Shown: positions 51,459-61,575, numbered from the stretch's first letter. The stretch is DNA of 64,000 nt from RZYY01 sp036794825 (GCA_036794825.1 DAIRGA010000004.1:62001-126000), one strand, 5' to 3'. Numbers and translations are program-made. Notes: generated by a model from the sequence alone, not told the origin.

Positions 51459-53915
51459 ATGGAAGATAATCAAAAAGACAAGAACGAAAAAGGCCAGGAA
51501 AAACCCACTGGCAAAAGCCATTACGAGGCCTCTGGATATGGCGGTGAGGGGAATGTTGACAATGACGACGATCTTTATCCAAACTTCAAGCAAATCAGAT
51601 ACAAGCACCCATTGAAAGGAAATTCTCCAAAATCTAAATCGCAGGAAATGTTTTCGGAACCTATTGAAAAGAACCAGACAAAAAAATACCTGAAAGTTTT
51701 CTGGGGAATTGTATTGGGTGGTTTGTTGCTGATTTTCATTATGTTTTTAGGCATTTCGATGGGATGGTTTGGCTTTATGCCAAGTTTTCAGGAGTTGGAG
51801 GATCCGCAAACCTATCTTGCTTCGGAAATTTATTCGAATGATGGTGAGATGATAGGAACCTATTTTATCGAAAACCGCAGCAAAAGCTACTATTCCGAGA
51901 TTTCTCCAAATATCATCAACGCACTGATTGCTACAGAGGATGTAAGGTTTTACAAACATTCGGGCATTGACGTCAAAGCATTGCTGCGCGTGCTTTACGG
52001 CGCGTTGACCGGCCAGGACAGAGGAGGCGGGAGCACCATCACCCAGCAGCTGGCGAAGAATCTTTTTCCGCGTGAGTACAATCAATCCACTATCCAGCTG
52101 GCTTTCAGGAAATTCAAGGAATGGGTTATCGCCATCAAACTTGAATCGAGATATAGCAAGGATGAGATTATCACGATGTATCTCGATAAATTCGACTTTT
52201 TAAACCTCGCGGTTGGGATAAAAAGTGCAACGCGGGTTTATTTCAGCACTACACCCGCCGAACTCACCATCAATCAATCAGCGTTGCTGGTTGGAATGGT
52301 CAAAAACCCCTCGCTTTACAACCCGCTTCGTCGGCCTGAACTAGCGCTTCAACGCCGAAACGTTGTTTTGTCGCAAATGGTAAAATATGGCTACCTTGGT
52401 CAGGCACTGGCAGACTCGCTCAAGCAGGAACCACTTGGCATTCAGTTTCAGCGCGTTGACCATAATGTAGGGATTGCTACCTATTTTAAAGAATATTTAC
52501 GCGGTCAAATGATGGAATGGTGCAGAAGCAACTTTAAAGCTGATGGAACACCCTACGATTTATACCGCGATGGCCTTAAAATTCACACAACCATCAATGC
52601 CCGCATGCAGCGATATGCTGAGGAAGCAGTTTCGGAGCACCTCGGACTCGACCTCCAACCCGCATTTTTTAAACATTGGAAAGGGCAGAGATATGCTCCG
52701 TTTGTTTTCGAACCCGGTGAAATAAAAGAGCAGGTCGAAACCATTATGGATCAGGCTATGCGCCGCAGCGACCGCTATCGTAGCCTGAAAAATGAAGGTC
52801 TTTCGATGGACTCGATCAGGATCAATTTCAACACGCCCGTTGAGATGACAGTATTCTCGTGGAGTGGCGACATTGACACCATTATGACGCCGATGGATTC
52901 GATCCGGTATTTCAAGTTTTTCCTGCGTGCAGGACTTATGGCGGTTGATCCGCCGACAGGTGAGGTTCGTGCTTATGTTGGCGGGCCAGATTATCGTTAC
53001 TTTAAATTCGACCAGGTAGCGCAGGCAAAACGCCAGGTTGGTTCGACATTCAAGCCCTTTCTGTATACACTTGCAATGCAGGAAGGCGCTGCTACAGGTG
53101 AATTCTCACCATGCAGCCAGGTTCCCAACATTCCTGTAAGCATTGAGCTGCCAGACGGAAATTACTGGACACCAAGAAATTCATCACGCGACCGTGAAGG
53201 AGAGATGGTTACACTGAAGTGGGCGCTGGCCCACTCGGTGAACTGGGTATCGGCCTACCTGATGAAACGGTTTTCGCCGCAGGCTGTTATACAAATGGCT
53301 CAACGTATGGGAGTTACTTCAGAAATTGACCCGGTTCCGGCTATTGCGCTTGGAACACCTGATATCTCGGTGCTCGAAATGGTTGGAGCAATGAATACCT
53401 ATGCGAACAAAGGCATTCATATGCCCCCCTATTTCATCACAAGAATTGAGGATAAATACGGCAACGTTGTAGCGTCGTTTACACCGCAATCCAACGAGGC
53501 TATGAACGAGGAGACTGCATTCCTGATGCTGAGCCTGATGCAGGGTGTGGTTGAAACCGGTACGGGAATCAGGCTAAAGTACAAGTATGGTTTTCGCAAC
53601 GAAATTGCCGGAAAAACCGGAACCACGCAAAATCAGTCCGATGGATGGTTTATGGGAATTGTACCACAGCTGACTGCAGGAGTATGGGTGGGATGCGAAG
53701 ACCGCAGTGCACATTTTCGCTCAATATCTCTGGGGCAGGGTGCTAATATGGCATTGCCAATCTGGGCGCTTTTTATGCAAAAGGTTTACAATGATCCCGC
53801 AACCGGCATTACAAAAGATCCTTTTCCAAAACCATCAAAACCTCTGACAGTAAATATTGATTGCGATAGTTTTAGCGATGATGACACCAACATCCAGGAG
53901 TGGGAGGATTTCTAA
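51459..53915 (+). CDS. Class A penicillin-binding protein (PBP1A type)
   Basis: 818 residues. Charged cytoplasmic tail (~1-75), one membrane span (~80-105), GT51 glycosyltransferase domain with ALIATEDVRFYKHSGIDVKA (catalytic Glu) and GGGSTITQQLAKNLFPR, then a transpeptidase domain with the active-site SxxK in VGSTFKPFLYT, SxN in AHSVNWVSAY and the KTG triad in IAGKTGTTQNQSDGW. It polymerises glycan strands and cross-links peptides in the periplasm. The stop overlaps that of the convergent GNAT gene by 3 nt. Confidence 0.95.
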   Translation: MEDNQKDKNEKGQEKPTGKSHYEASGYGGEGNVDNDDDLYPNFKQIRYKHPLKGNSPKSKSQEMFSEPIEKNQTKKYLKVFWGIVLGGLLLIFIMFLGISMGWFGFMPSFQELEDPQTYLASEIYSNDGEMIGTYFIENRSKSYYSEISPNIINALIATEDVRFYKHSGIDVKALLRVLYGALTGQDRGGGSTITQQLAKNLFPREYNQSTIQLAFRKFKEWVIAIKLESRYSKDEIITMYLDKFDFLNLAVGIKSATRVYFSTTPAELTINQSALLVGMVKNPSLYNPLRRPELALQRRNVVLSQMVKYGYLGQALADSLKQEPLGIQFQRVDHNVGIATYFKEYLRGQMMEWCRSNFKADGTPYDLYRDGLKIHTTINARMQRYAEEAVSEHLGLDLQPAFFKHWKGQRYAPFVFEPGEIKEQVETIMDQAMRRSDRYRSLKNEGLSMDSIRINFNTPVEMTVFSWSGDIDTIMTPMDSIRYFKFFLRAGLMAVDPPTGEVRAYVGGPDYRYFKFDQVAQAKRQVGSTFKPFLYTLAMQEGAATGEFSPCSQVPNIPVSIELPDGNYWTPRNSSRDREGEMVTLKWALAHSVNWVSAYLMKRFSPQAVIQMAQRMGVTSEIDPVPAIALGTPDISVLEMVGAMNTYANKGIHMPPYFITRIEDKYGNVVASFTPQSNEAMNEETAFLMLSLMQGVVETGTGIRLKYKYGFRNEIAGKTGTTQNQSDGWFMGIVPQLTAGVWVGCEDRSAHFRSISLGQGANMALPIWALFMQKVYNDPATGITKDPFPKPSKPLTVNIDCDSFSDDDTNIQEWEDF

Positions 53916-54772
53916 TAAGCATCAAAGTCTAAACTCATAAACCTTATCTGCTCAGGTTTTGGAATGCGGTTATTACCTGTTAAATCCCTGAATATCAAAT
54001 TTAATGGAGATGGTTTCAATCTATCCGGGAAGTTGAAATAAAGTTTCCCTTTCCACAACAAATGCTCGTCGAGCCCCATCCAGATATTGACAGGATTAAC
54101 ACCTCCCCGGGATTTTAAATTTATATTTTCGGGTAACATATCCAGCGGAAATGCGCCAAGCACAGCCCTGATGCCATATTTTCCGGTTGGGGCAAGGACA
54201 ACAAACTGATCTTTTTGTTTTACAATCTCATATTGAAGTTTAGGGTTAGATAACCTCCAGGCCAGCATATTTTTATCCCAAAAACGAGTGTATTCGTACT
54301 TTCCATTCAAAACGGCTGATTGAACACCGGCACCAAATTTTACTTTCAGCGGGCAAATCAGCGTAAAGTTCAAATTTTTCAAGAAACCGGGGGTACTATT
54401 AGCATTGGCTACGCCGATTACAAAATCATATCCTTGTTGAAGACCGGCTTCGTAGGTTTTATCAGCCAGTATGGTAAAGAGCTTATTACCCCGGTGGTTT
54501 TCGTGTGTGGCCGTATTGAGGGAAAGCAAACCCCGTCTTGGATGCCCGTTGAAAGTGGCAACAATTGGTTGCGTCACATAGTGTGCAGCCAGTTCATCAT
54601 CCATCCATGCATTGAAACCAACTGCATGACCAACCGGGTTTTCGTTGTATTCCCAATGAATAAACTCTGGTGTAAGCTTAGCTTCACTGCCAAAAACCGA
54701 AGTGAGCAGGGTGGAAGTTTCGGCTATCCCATTGGGCGACAAGTCAAGGGATGAAAAGCGATATTCACTCAT
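53912..54772 (-). CDS. GNAT-family N-acetyltransferase
   Basis: 286 residues. An acetyl-CoA-binding GNAT motif is visible around THENHRGNKLFTILADKTYE, and the later IGVANANSTPGFLKNLNF fits the motif B region. The protein is longer than a minimal GNAT, with ~130 extra residues at the C-terminus. The substrate is unknown; proximity to the glycan operon allows a sugar or amino-sugar substrate, but the gene is on the opposite strand. Ends on the pbp stop codon. Confidence 0.72.
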   Translation of the reverse strand: MSEYRFSSLDLSPNGIAETSTLLTSVFGSEAKLTPEFIHWEYNENPVGHAVGFNAWMDDELAAHYVTQPIVATFNGHPRRGLLSLNTATHENHRGNKLFTILADKTYEAGLQQGYDFVIGVANANSTPGFLKNLNFTLICPLKVKFGAGVQSAVLNGKYEYTRFWDKNMLAWRLSNPKLQYEIVKQKDQFVVLAPTGKYGIRAVLGAFPLDMLPENINLKSRGGVNPVNIWMGLDEHLLWKGKLYFNFPDRLKPSPLNLIFRDLTGNNRIPKPEQIRFMSLDFDAY

Positions 54773-54953
54773 ATATCATTCATTTAGTAGAAGTTAAGCA
54801 ATAACGAAACAATCGTTTCCCATTATAAAAAAAGTTGAAGCTATGCAATTCAATTTGAGCCGGTAAAAGTAACGGAAAATGAGCAACCGTAACGCAACAC
54901 TTTCGCCGGTTTGAGCGTCTTAATAGCCACATGATAAAGAGATTTTTAAATTC

Positions 54954-54961
54954 TATCTTTG
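54954..54961 (+). promoter_or_regulatory. Candidate -7 element of the glycan operon
   Basis: TATCTTTG matches TAnnTTTG; no clear -33 TTTG at the proper distance. If used, transcription starts near 54968 and the first usable ATG is at 54976. Confidence 0.45.
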
Positions 54962-54975
54962 CCCAAAAAAAAACG

Positions 54976-56358
54976 ATGAAATTAAGAAAGCCCTATTTAT
55001 CGGGGTTTGCGATACTTTTTGTGGCAGTTGCCATGTGTGCCACGGTAAATAATCTGAGCCGATGGAACAACGACGGAGCCATCATTGCACACGATGTGTA
55101 CGCCTTTTATGCCTATCTGCCGGCCACATTCATTTACCACGACCTGACTCTGGGTTTTGTAGAAGGGTCTCATCACAATGGACAATTTATCCTTTGGCCA
55201 AAATTAACCGAAGAGGGCAAACAGGTGATTACGGCTTCGATGGGGTTGTCGTCGCTTTACTTTCCGTTTTTTCTTGTAGCACACATTTACTCGGCAACGG
55301 GCGCATTCCCAGCCGATGGATACAGCCCTCCATACCGGCTGGCTTTGATTGTTTCCTCCGTTTTTTTCCTGATTCTTGGCATGATCTATCTGCGAAAATT
55401 GCTTTTAAAGTACTTTCCTGATAAGGTGACTGCCGTTATACTGTTGATTATTCCTCTGAGCACGAACATGTTGTGGTATATCGTAGTTGACTCAGCCATG
55501 TCGCATGTTTACAATTTCGCTCTGATTTCGATATTCCTGTATCACACCGACAAATGGTACGGGCAGATTACGCTCAGGCGCTCTATTTACATAGGTTTGC
55601 TGGCCGGTCTGATCGCACTGATACGCCCCACCAATGTGCTGGTTTTGATACTTTTCGCTTTGTGGAACGTAATGTCCTGGCAGGATTTTGTCCAAAGGAT
55701 TCTACTATTTCTTAGGAAATGGCACCTTGTCCTGATAATGATTCTGGGATTTGTGCTGGTTTGGGTGCCACAAATGCTTTATTGGAAAATGCAGACTGGT
55801 CAATACTTTTACTATTCTTATCCTGACGACCAGGGATTCTTTTTTGGCAATCCGCAGATCTGGAACAGTTTCTTTTCGTGGAGGAAAGGCTGGCTGCTTT
55901 ACACTCCTGTGATGATATTTGCAATTACAGGAATAGCCATCTTGCGAAAAAGCAGGCCAGCTCTCTTCATTCCAGTTCTGGTATTTACCATCATCAACGT
56001 TTACGTCATTTCGTCGTGGTGGGACTGGTGGTATGGCGGGGGTTTTGGTTTGCGTGCTTACATTGATATGTATGGCGTAATGAGCATACCAATGGCAGCC
56101 TCGCTGGTTTGGATCCTGGAACGTAAAAGATGGAAAAAACTCGCGTTGATACTTGCCTTCGTCCTGATAACCGCTCAAAGCACATTTCACTATTTTCAAT
56201 ACCACTATGGAGCAATTCATTGGGTGGCTATGACCAAAGAAGCCTACCTGGACTCGTTTTGGCGGATTCGACCAACCGAAAGATTCCATGATCTCATCAA
56301 AGACCCTGACTATGTGCTGGCCAGAAAAGGCATTTACAAATATGAAGGTGAAGAGTAG
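54976..56358 (+). CDS. Polytopic GT-C-like membrane protein
   Basis: About 460 residues from the Met at 54976 (KLRKPYLSGFAILFVAVAMC); an upstream Met at 54931 precedes the -7 element. It has ten or more hydrophobic segments. After the first span comes WNNDGAIIAHDVYAFYAYLP, with acidic residues in the first periplasmic loop as in GT-C transferases (GT39/83 type). This suggests a lipid-linked sugar transferase, though no family-defining motif is certain. It is the first gene of a co-directional glycan cluster, 38 nt before a GT2 gene. Confidence 0.7.
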   Translation: MKLRKPYLSGFAILFVAVAMCATVNNLSRWNNDGAIIAHDVYAFYAYLPATFIYHDLTLGFVEGSHHNGQFILWPKLTEEGKQVITASMGLSSLYFPFFLVAHIYSATGAFPADGYSPPYRLALIVSSVFFLILGMIYLRKLLLKYFPDKVTAVILLIIPLSTNMLWYIVVDSAMSHVYNFALISIFLYHTDKWYGQITLRRSIYIGLLAGLIALIRPTNVLVLILFALWNVMSWQDFVQRILLFLRKWHLVLIMILGFVLVWVPQMLYWKMQTGQYFYYSYPDDQGFFFGNPQIWNSFFSWRKGWLLYTPVMIFAITGIAILRKSRPALFIPVLVFTIINVYVISSWWDWWYGGGFGLRAYIDMYGVMSIPMAASLVWILERKRWKKLALILAFVLITAQSTFHYFQYHYGAIHWVAMTKEAYLDSFWRIRPTERFHDLIKDPDYVLARKGIYKYEGEE

Positions 56359-56396
56359 TTTTCTCAATCCATTGATTTTCAACAGAAACAAAGCTA

Positions 56397-57341
56397 ATGT
56401 TCGAAAATAAAAAGATAGCCGTCGTTATTCCAACATTTAAGGCCAACGCTCACCTGAGAGATGTGATTTCAGGAATTCCGGCCATTGTTGATCACATCAT
56501 AGTGGTTGACGATCATTGCCCTCTTCAATCTGGAAAAATAGCCATCGAGATGCAGAAATCCGATCCACGCATCCATGTGATTTTACTAAAAGAAAATCAG
56601 GGCGTTGGCGGGGCAACAGTAAACGGTTACAAAAAAGCAATCGACCTGGAATGCGATATCGTTGTTAAAATGGACAGCGACGATCAGATGGATCCGGCCT
56701 ATTTGCCCGATCTGCTAAAGCCGGTTGCTGAAGGGAGGTTCGGCTATGCTAAAGGAAATCGCTTTGTGGATTTCAAAGCTTTGAGAGCTATGCCCGGATT
56801 TCGTCTGTTCGGCAACAGTATGCTCTCATTTCTGGTTAAAGCCTGTTCAGGATACTGGAACATAATGGATCCTACCAACGGTTACACGGCCATCAGCAAG
56901 GAGGCGTTGCAAAAAATCAACCTTGATAAGCTGGCCAGACGCTATTTCTTCGAAACTGATATGCTGATCCGTCTCAACATCCAAAACACTGTAATTAAGG
57001 ATGTTCCAATACCAGCGCGATACGGAAACGAGCAAAGCAACCTGAGCATCCGCAACACTATGATCAGGTTCCCGTTTTTATTGTTGAAAGGCGTAACCAA
57101 GCGCTTCATTCTCAAGTACCTGATCTACGATTTTAATATGGCATCTGTGTATGTCTTGTCCGGAATGCCCATGCTGCTATGGGGGCTTTTTTACGGGCTT
57201 TTTAAATGGATCGAAAACACGATCAACCATGTGGCCACTCCCACAGGAACTATCATGCTTTCGGTGCTGCCATTAATACTGGGGACACAATTTGTGATCG
57301 CCGCCATCAATATTGACATCAATTCAACCCCAAAAAACTGA
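56397..57341 (+). CDS. GT2 glycosyltransferase, DPM1/polyprenyl-phosphate type
   Basis: 314 residues. GT-A fold with KIAVVIPTFKANAHLRDVIS, the nucleotide motif HIIVVDDHCP and the metal motif VVKMDSDDQMDP, then RFGYAKGNRFVDFKALRAMP. Two C-terminal spans (~245-265 and ~280-305) anchor it to the inner membrane, as in polyprenyl-phosphate sugar synthases (GtrB/ArnC/DPM1 group). It likely moves a sugar from a nucleotide donor to a lipid phosphate. Next to a flippase-like gene 2 nt downstream, which supports that role. Confidence 0.85.
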   Translation: MFENKKIAVVIPTFKANAHLRDVISGIPAIVDHIIVVDDHCPLQSGKIAIEMQKSDPRIHVILLKENQGVGGATVNGYKKAIDLECDIVVKMDSDDQMDPAYLPDLLKPVAEGRFGYAKGNRFVDFKALRAMPGFRLFGNSMLSFLVKACSGYWNIMDPTNGYTAISKEALQKINLDKLARRYFFETDMLIRLNIQNTVIKDVPIPARYGNEQSNLSIRNTMIRFPFLLLKGVTKRFILKYLIYDFNMASVYVLSGMPMLLWGLFYGLFKWIENTINHVATPTGTIMLSVLPLILGTQFVIAAINIDINSTPKN

Positions 57342-57343
57342 GT

Positions 57344-57712
57344 ATGCTGAAAGTAGTAATCCTTGCCATTTCCACCACGCTGCTGATCACCACCGGGCAG
57401 GTACTCTGGAAAATCGGCATTCAAAAGGCCGGCGGGTTCTTTCTGCCCGATCAGAGCATTATTGAAAATGTTTTTCGCATCCTATTCAATGCCTGGGTGC
57501 TGTCGGGGTTTGTGGTGTATGCTATTGCCACCGGATTCTTTATGTGGCTGATTTCCAAATTCGACATCAGCCTGATCATTCCGATTACCAGCGTAGCCTT
57601 TATCTACTCGCTGCTGGCCGGCTATTTCATTTTCGGTGAGCAGATCAGCCTGGTCAGGGTGTTTGGGGTATTGCTGATTATTGCCGGGGTGTTTTTTGTT
57701 GTCAAAAATTAA
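57344..57712 (+). CDS. Four-TM EamA/SMR-type protein, ArnE/ArnF-like
   Basis: 122 residues with four membrane spans, starting LKVVILAISTTLLITTGQVL and ending GEQISLVRVFGVLLIIAGVFFVVKN in part, with the GE..S motif typical of EamA repeats. Small members in glycan operons (ArnE/ArnF) are proposed to flip undecaprenyl-phosphate-linked sugars across the inner membrane. The 2-nt gap to the GT2 gene and the 8-nt gap to the deacetylase gene indicate tight co-expression. Half-size means it would work as a dimer. A drug exporter is less likely in this setting. Confidence 0.8.
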   Translation: MLKVVILAISTTLLITTGQVLWKIGIQKAGGFFLPDQSIIENVFRILFNAWVLSGFVVYAIATGFFMWLISKFDISLIIPITSVAFIYSLLAGYFIFGEQISLVRVFGVLLIIAGVFFVVKN

Positions 57713-57720
57713 TCCCCCGA

Positions 57721-58584
57721 ATGAAAGCAGCCTCAGCAAAAAATTTTGTCACTTTCGATGTAGAGGAATGGTATTCAGCCAATTACGCCTCTGTTGATGC
57801 AAGTCAGTGTGATGATAGTGCAGGTCATCTCGAAAAAAATGTTGACCGCCTGCTGGAGATTTGCGCCCAACATTCAATTAAAGCTACCCATTTCATTGTT
57901 GGCGACATTGCCACCAACAAGCCGCACATTGTGAAGAAAATCCACCGCGCCGGGCACGAAATAGCCTCGCACAGCTACAGGCATGAGATGGTTTTTCGGA
58001 TGACGCCGGCGGAGTTTAAGGAAGATCTGCGGGTTTCGTGCGACCTGCTCGGTCAGATCACCGGTGAAAAAGTATTAGGCTTCAGGGCGCCTTCCTGGTC
58101 GGTGAATAAAGATACTCTAGCCTGGTTTTATCCAATTCTTCACGAGCAGGGACTCCTCTATTCATCATCGGTTTTTCCGGGGAAAACATTTTTGTACGGC
58201 ATTCCAGGTTTTCCCGAATTCATCCATCAGCCTGTAATTGATGGAATTAAACAACCAGTCTGGGAAATCCCGCAGACACTGTTTTCGGTTTTGGGGAAAA
58301 AATTTGGCTTCAGCGGCGGATTTTATCTGCGTGTTTTGCCCGGTTGGTTTGTCTCCAATCAATTGAAATCGAAAAATAAAATGGGTAAAAGCGTCTTCCT
58401 ATACCTCCACCCCCGCGAAATTGACCCCGCCTCGCCCCGTCTGACGCTTCCGTTCGTCGAAAGCATGATTCATTATTACGGTGTAAATGGCTGCGAATCA
58501 AAATTTAGCAAGATTGCGGGTAAATTCAAGGGGACTTTTGTCAGGATGGATGATTTTATCAAATCTTTAAACCCTGCAGGATGA
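57721..58584 (+). CDS. NodB-type polysaccharide deacetylase (DUF3473-like)
   Basis: 287 residues. N-terminal catalytic Asp in FVTFDVEEWYSANY, the metal-binding His-x3-His in HEIASHSYRHEM, Arg in LGFRAPSWSVNKD and the final His in VFLYLHPREIDPAS. This shape is close to the deacetylases of exopolysaccharide (XrtA-type) clusters. By analogy to ArnD, which removes a formyl group from lipid-linked sugar, it may deacylate an amino sugar on the carrier lipid. The substrate is an inference. Its stop overlaps the next ATG by 4 nt. Confidence 0.85.
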   Translation: MKAASAKNFVTFDVEEWYSANYASVDASQCDDSAGHLEKNVDRLLEICAQHSIKATHFIVGDIATNKPHIVKKIHRAGHEIASHSYRHEMVFRMTPAEFKEDLRVSCDLLGQITGEKVLGFRAPSWSVNKDTLAWFYPILHEQGLLYSSSVFPGKTFLYGIPGFPEFIHQPVIDGIKQPVWEIPQTLFSVLGKKFGFSGGFYLRVLPGWFVSNQLKSKNKMGKSVFLYLHPREIDPASPRLTLPFVESMIHYYGVNGCESKFSKIAGKFKGTFVRMDDFIKSLNPAG

Positions 58585-60026
58585 CACTAAAGCATCAATG
58601 GTTGAGAGGATATTATCATGAGCTGATCTTGTTTTTCCTGATCATCGCGCTGGTTGTCATTAAGTTGCCTCATTTACATCTACCCTATTACGGCGATGAA
58701 GGATTTGCTTTTGGCCCGGCGGTGCACCTGATGTACGAAAGCGGACCAAGCCTGCTTCCCGGTGGACTCATACCTGATTATTCCTATGGCCACCCGCTGC
58801 TCTTTCATTTCCTCGTGGCCTCGTGGATGAAAATTTTCGGCGAAAGTATTTTCGTAGCCAAGTCGTTTGCTCTTATCGTTTCGGTGTTGTTGCTAATCAC
58901 TTTGTTCCTCACCGGCAAGCAACTTTTCAATAAAGACACCGGCCTGCTTGCAGCCATCCTGATGTCTCTTCAGCCTGTTTTCCTTGCGCAGTCTTCGTTT
59001 GTATTGCTCGAAGTTTTTCTGGCGCTGCTCGGTTTGCTCACCATTTTTTTCTTTTTCCAAAAGAAATGGCTGCATTATGGGATCGCGGGTTCAGCACTCG
59101 TATTAACCAAAGAATCAGGGCTTTTCCTCATTTTTGCCATTTGTTTGTGGCAGTTGATGGATTTTTTTCTCAACAAAGAGAATCCATTCACCATCAGGGG
59201 TTTCATCAGTATTTATCTGCTGATTTTGATTCCCGCTGCAGTCTTCGGTCTTTTCCTGGTGGCGCAAAAGTTCACCTGGGGCTGGTTTTTGTTTCCCGGC
59301 CGCCTGGATGATATGCAATTGACCTACGACAATATCTCCCGCAATCTTGGTTTCATCCGGAAAGTGATATTTTTTATCCACGGCCGCAGCTGGCTGGTGA
59401 TTGGATTATTGATTTCACTCGTGGGTTATTATCTTTTACCGGGGAAACCTTTCAGCAAAATTCAATGGAGAGTGATCTGGTTCATTGCGCTTTTTATTGG
59501 CATTTTCTGGTTCATGAGTTCCCTCAACTTTATCTCGAACCGCTACTTTCTGATTGTGATCACAATGCTGATATTATTAATCGCTGCCGTCACCATACAG
59601 GCTTTTCAGGTTAAAAAATGGCTGCTTTTCCCGGTGATGATAGCGCTGGTTGTTTCTCAATCCATTTTCGCTTTCCGGCACTATTCCACCGGCGACGACA
59701 ACCTCGGTTTTACCGATGCAGTGATTGTCCATCGCGATGCTATCCGTTATCTGGAAAGCATAAACGCCTACAATACACACACTTTAACTCATTTTTTGAT
59801 AAATTTCAACATGCAACATCCAGTGGCCGGCTACCTGTCGGGGGAAAAGATTTTTGATAATACCACCGGTGGTTTTACGGAATTTGTCGAAATTGCAATC
59901 ATTTCCAATGTTGAACTTTCGGAGGAATTGGACAACCTAAGAAAAAATCCACAATTAGAACTCGTGGTTCGATTTGAACGAGGTAATGCCTGGACTGAAA
60001 TTTACAGAAACACATTAAAGCAATAA
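58581..60026 (+). CDS. ArnT-like GT39 membrane glycosyltransferase
   Basis: 481 residues with ten or more membrane spans and a small soluble C-terminus. The first periplasmic loop has LPHLHLPYYGDEGFAFGPAV, matching the acidic D-E motif of GT39/GT83 enzymes such as ArnT, and GGLIPDYSYGHPLLFHFLVA follows. Such enzymes take a sugar from a polyprenyl phosphate donor and attach it to an acceptor in the periplasm (lipid A, a glycan or protein). Overlap with the deacetylase gene (4 nt) indicates translational coupling. Acceptor unknown. Confidence 0.85.
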   Translation: MTLKHQWLRGYYHELILFFLIIALVVIKLPHLHLPYYGDEGFAFGPAVHLMYESGPSLLPGGLIPDYSYGHPLLFHFLVASWMKIFGESIFVAKSFALIVSVLLLITLFLTGKQLFNKDTGLLAAILMSLQPVFLAQSSFVLLEVFLALLGLLTIFFFFQKKWLHYGIAGSALVLTKESGLFLIFAICLWQLMDFFLNKENPFTIRGFISIYLLILIPAAVFGLFLVAQKFTWGWFLFPGRLDDMQLTYDNISRNLGFIRKVIFFIHGRSWLVIGLLISLVGYYLLPGKPFSKIQWRVIWFIALFIGIFWFMSSLNFISNRYFLIVITMLILLIAAVTIQAFQVKKWLLFPVMIALVVSQSIFAFRHYSTGDDNLGFTDAVIVHRDAIRYLESINAYNTHTLTHFLINFNMQHPVAGYLSGEKIFDNTTGGFTEFVEIAIISNVELSEELDNLRKNPQLELVVRFERGNAWTEIYRNTLKQ

Positions 60027-60091
60027 CGTGCGGGAAATGCCGGTCAAACCATCGGCCGACTAACTATCTTAAAATACAGTTAATCAACAGC

Positions 60092-61528
60092 ATGGAGTTC
60101 AAAGAAAAAAATATCGCTTTCCTTAAATCAGCGCTCACCACCGAAAACCGGTTGATGCCCTCAGATAAGTTTCTGTTGTGGATGAGTGAGAAAAATGAGC
60201 AGGTTCATGTGCAGATCCAACAAATACAGTTTTCGGATATGAGGCTCTGGCATTTTGATGGCTCCACTGGCAATCTGGTACATGAGAGCGGCAGGTTCTT
60301 TTCGATCGAGGGAATACGGGTAAAAACCAACTGGGGCAAGGTACCAGAGTGGGAGCAACCAATCATAAATCAGCCGGAAGTGGGTTTCCTGGGGATCATT
60401 ACCAAAATGATTGATGGCATCCTCCATTTTATGATGCAGGCCAAAATTGAACCTGGCAACCTGAATGTAGTTCAGCTCTCCCCTACCCTTCAGGCCACCC
60501 GCAGCAACTATTCGCGGGTGCATAAAGGAAAACGACCGCTTTACCTCGAATACTTCAACGGCGAAAAGCCGGTAAAAATCCTCCTCGACCAACTCCAGTC
60601 GGAACAGGGCGCCCGTTTCCTAAGAAAACGCAACCGCAACATCATTGTCGAAATTGCTGAAAATGAAAAAATTGAAGTTTACGACAACTTCTGCTGGCTT
60701 ACTTTGGGGCAGATCAAATCGTTTTTGCAGCACGACAACCTGGTGAATATGGACACCCGCACAGTGATTTCAGGAATTCCATTTGGGGAATACCAGCCGG
60801 ATGTGCTTGATTTTTATGAAACACTCAAATTGAGCAGCGATCATAAATTTCGCGAAAACGGTCTGCTTATCTCGATGCTCGACAGCAAAAGACACCTTCA
60901 CAATGTGGATGAGATCATCTCGTGGATGACCCGGCAAAAGGCATTTTACGACCTTGATGTGGAGAGAATCCCGCTCAAATCAGTGAAAAATTGGATAATT
61001 TCCGGAGATGAAATTTACCATCAAAACCGCAAATATTTCTCAGTAATTGGTGTAAATGTTGAAATCGGCAACCGGGAAGTTCAATCCTGGGATCAACCAT
61101 TAATAAAGGCAGCACAGGAAGGGATCATCGCCTTTATCATCAAGAATATCAATGGGATATACCATTTTTTAGTTCAGGCCAAACTTGAAGCCGGCAATTT
61201 CGATATCATCGAACTTGCACCCACAGTACAATGCCTAACCGGGAATTATCGCAAAGGGCAAAACGAGTACGATGTGATGTTCCTGGATGAAGTACTCAAT
61301 GCCCGTCCGGAACAAATCTGGTACTCAGCTTTTCAGAGTGAGGAGGGAGGCAGGTTTTTCAAAGAGCAAAACAAAAACCTGATCGTTGAGGTTGATGAAT
61401 TGTTCCCGGTTGAGGTTCCGGAAAATTTCATCTGGATGACGCTCAATCAGTTAAAGGTATTCATCAAGTACAACAATTACCTGAACATTGCAGCACGAAG
61501 CCTGATTTCGGCGGTGAAATTCATTTAG
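60092..61528 (+). CDS. NDP-hexose 2,3-dehydratase with two internal repeats
   Basis: 478 residues made of two similar halves (~1-235 and ~240-478). Each has the pattern F-S-I-x-G-(I/V)-x-V...W-x-Q-P, then GIL/YHF...QAK-E-x-GN...LSPT/LAPT: half one FFSIEGIRVK, EWEQPIINQPEVGFLGII, GILHFMMQAKIEPGNLNVVQ; half two YFSVIGVNVE, SWDQPLIKAAQEGIIAFI, GIYHFLVQAKLEAGNFDIIE. This is the EvaA/TylCVI-type NDP-4-keto-6-deoxyglucose 2,3-dehydratase, which removes the 2-OH to start 2-deoxysugar synthesis. A ketoreductase gene follows. Seen mostly in antibiotic sugar pathways, so its use in an envelope cluster is notable. Confidence 0.87.
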   Translation: MEFKEKNIAFLKSALTTENRLMPSDKFLLWMSEKNEQVHVQIQQIQFSDMRLWHFDGSTGNLVHESGRFFSIEGIRVKTNWGKVPEWEQPIINQPEVGFLGIITKMIDGILHFMMQAKIEPGNLNVVQLSPTLQATRSNYSRVHKGKRPLYLEYFNGEKPVKILLDQLQSEQGARFLRKRNRNIIVEIAENEKIEVYDNFCWLTLGQIKSFLQHDNLVNMDTRTVISGIPFGEYQPDVLDFYETLKLSSDHKFRENGLLISMLDSKRHLHNVDEIISWMTRQKAFYDLDVERIPLKSVKNWIISGDEIYHQNRKYFSVIGVNVEIGNREVQSWDQPLIKAAQEGIIAFIIKNINGIYHFLVQAKLEAGNFDIIELAPTVQCLTGNYRKGQNEYDVMFLDEVLNARPEQIWYSAFQSEEGGRFFKEQNKNLIVEVDELFPVEVPENFIWMTLNQLKVFIKYNNYLNIAARSLISAVKFI

Positions 61529-61575
61529 AAAATCGGTTTCAGCGAATGTCATTGGAAAAACAAACAGATTCACGC

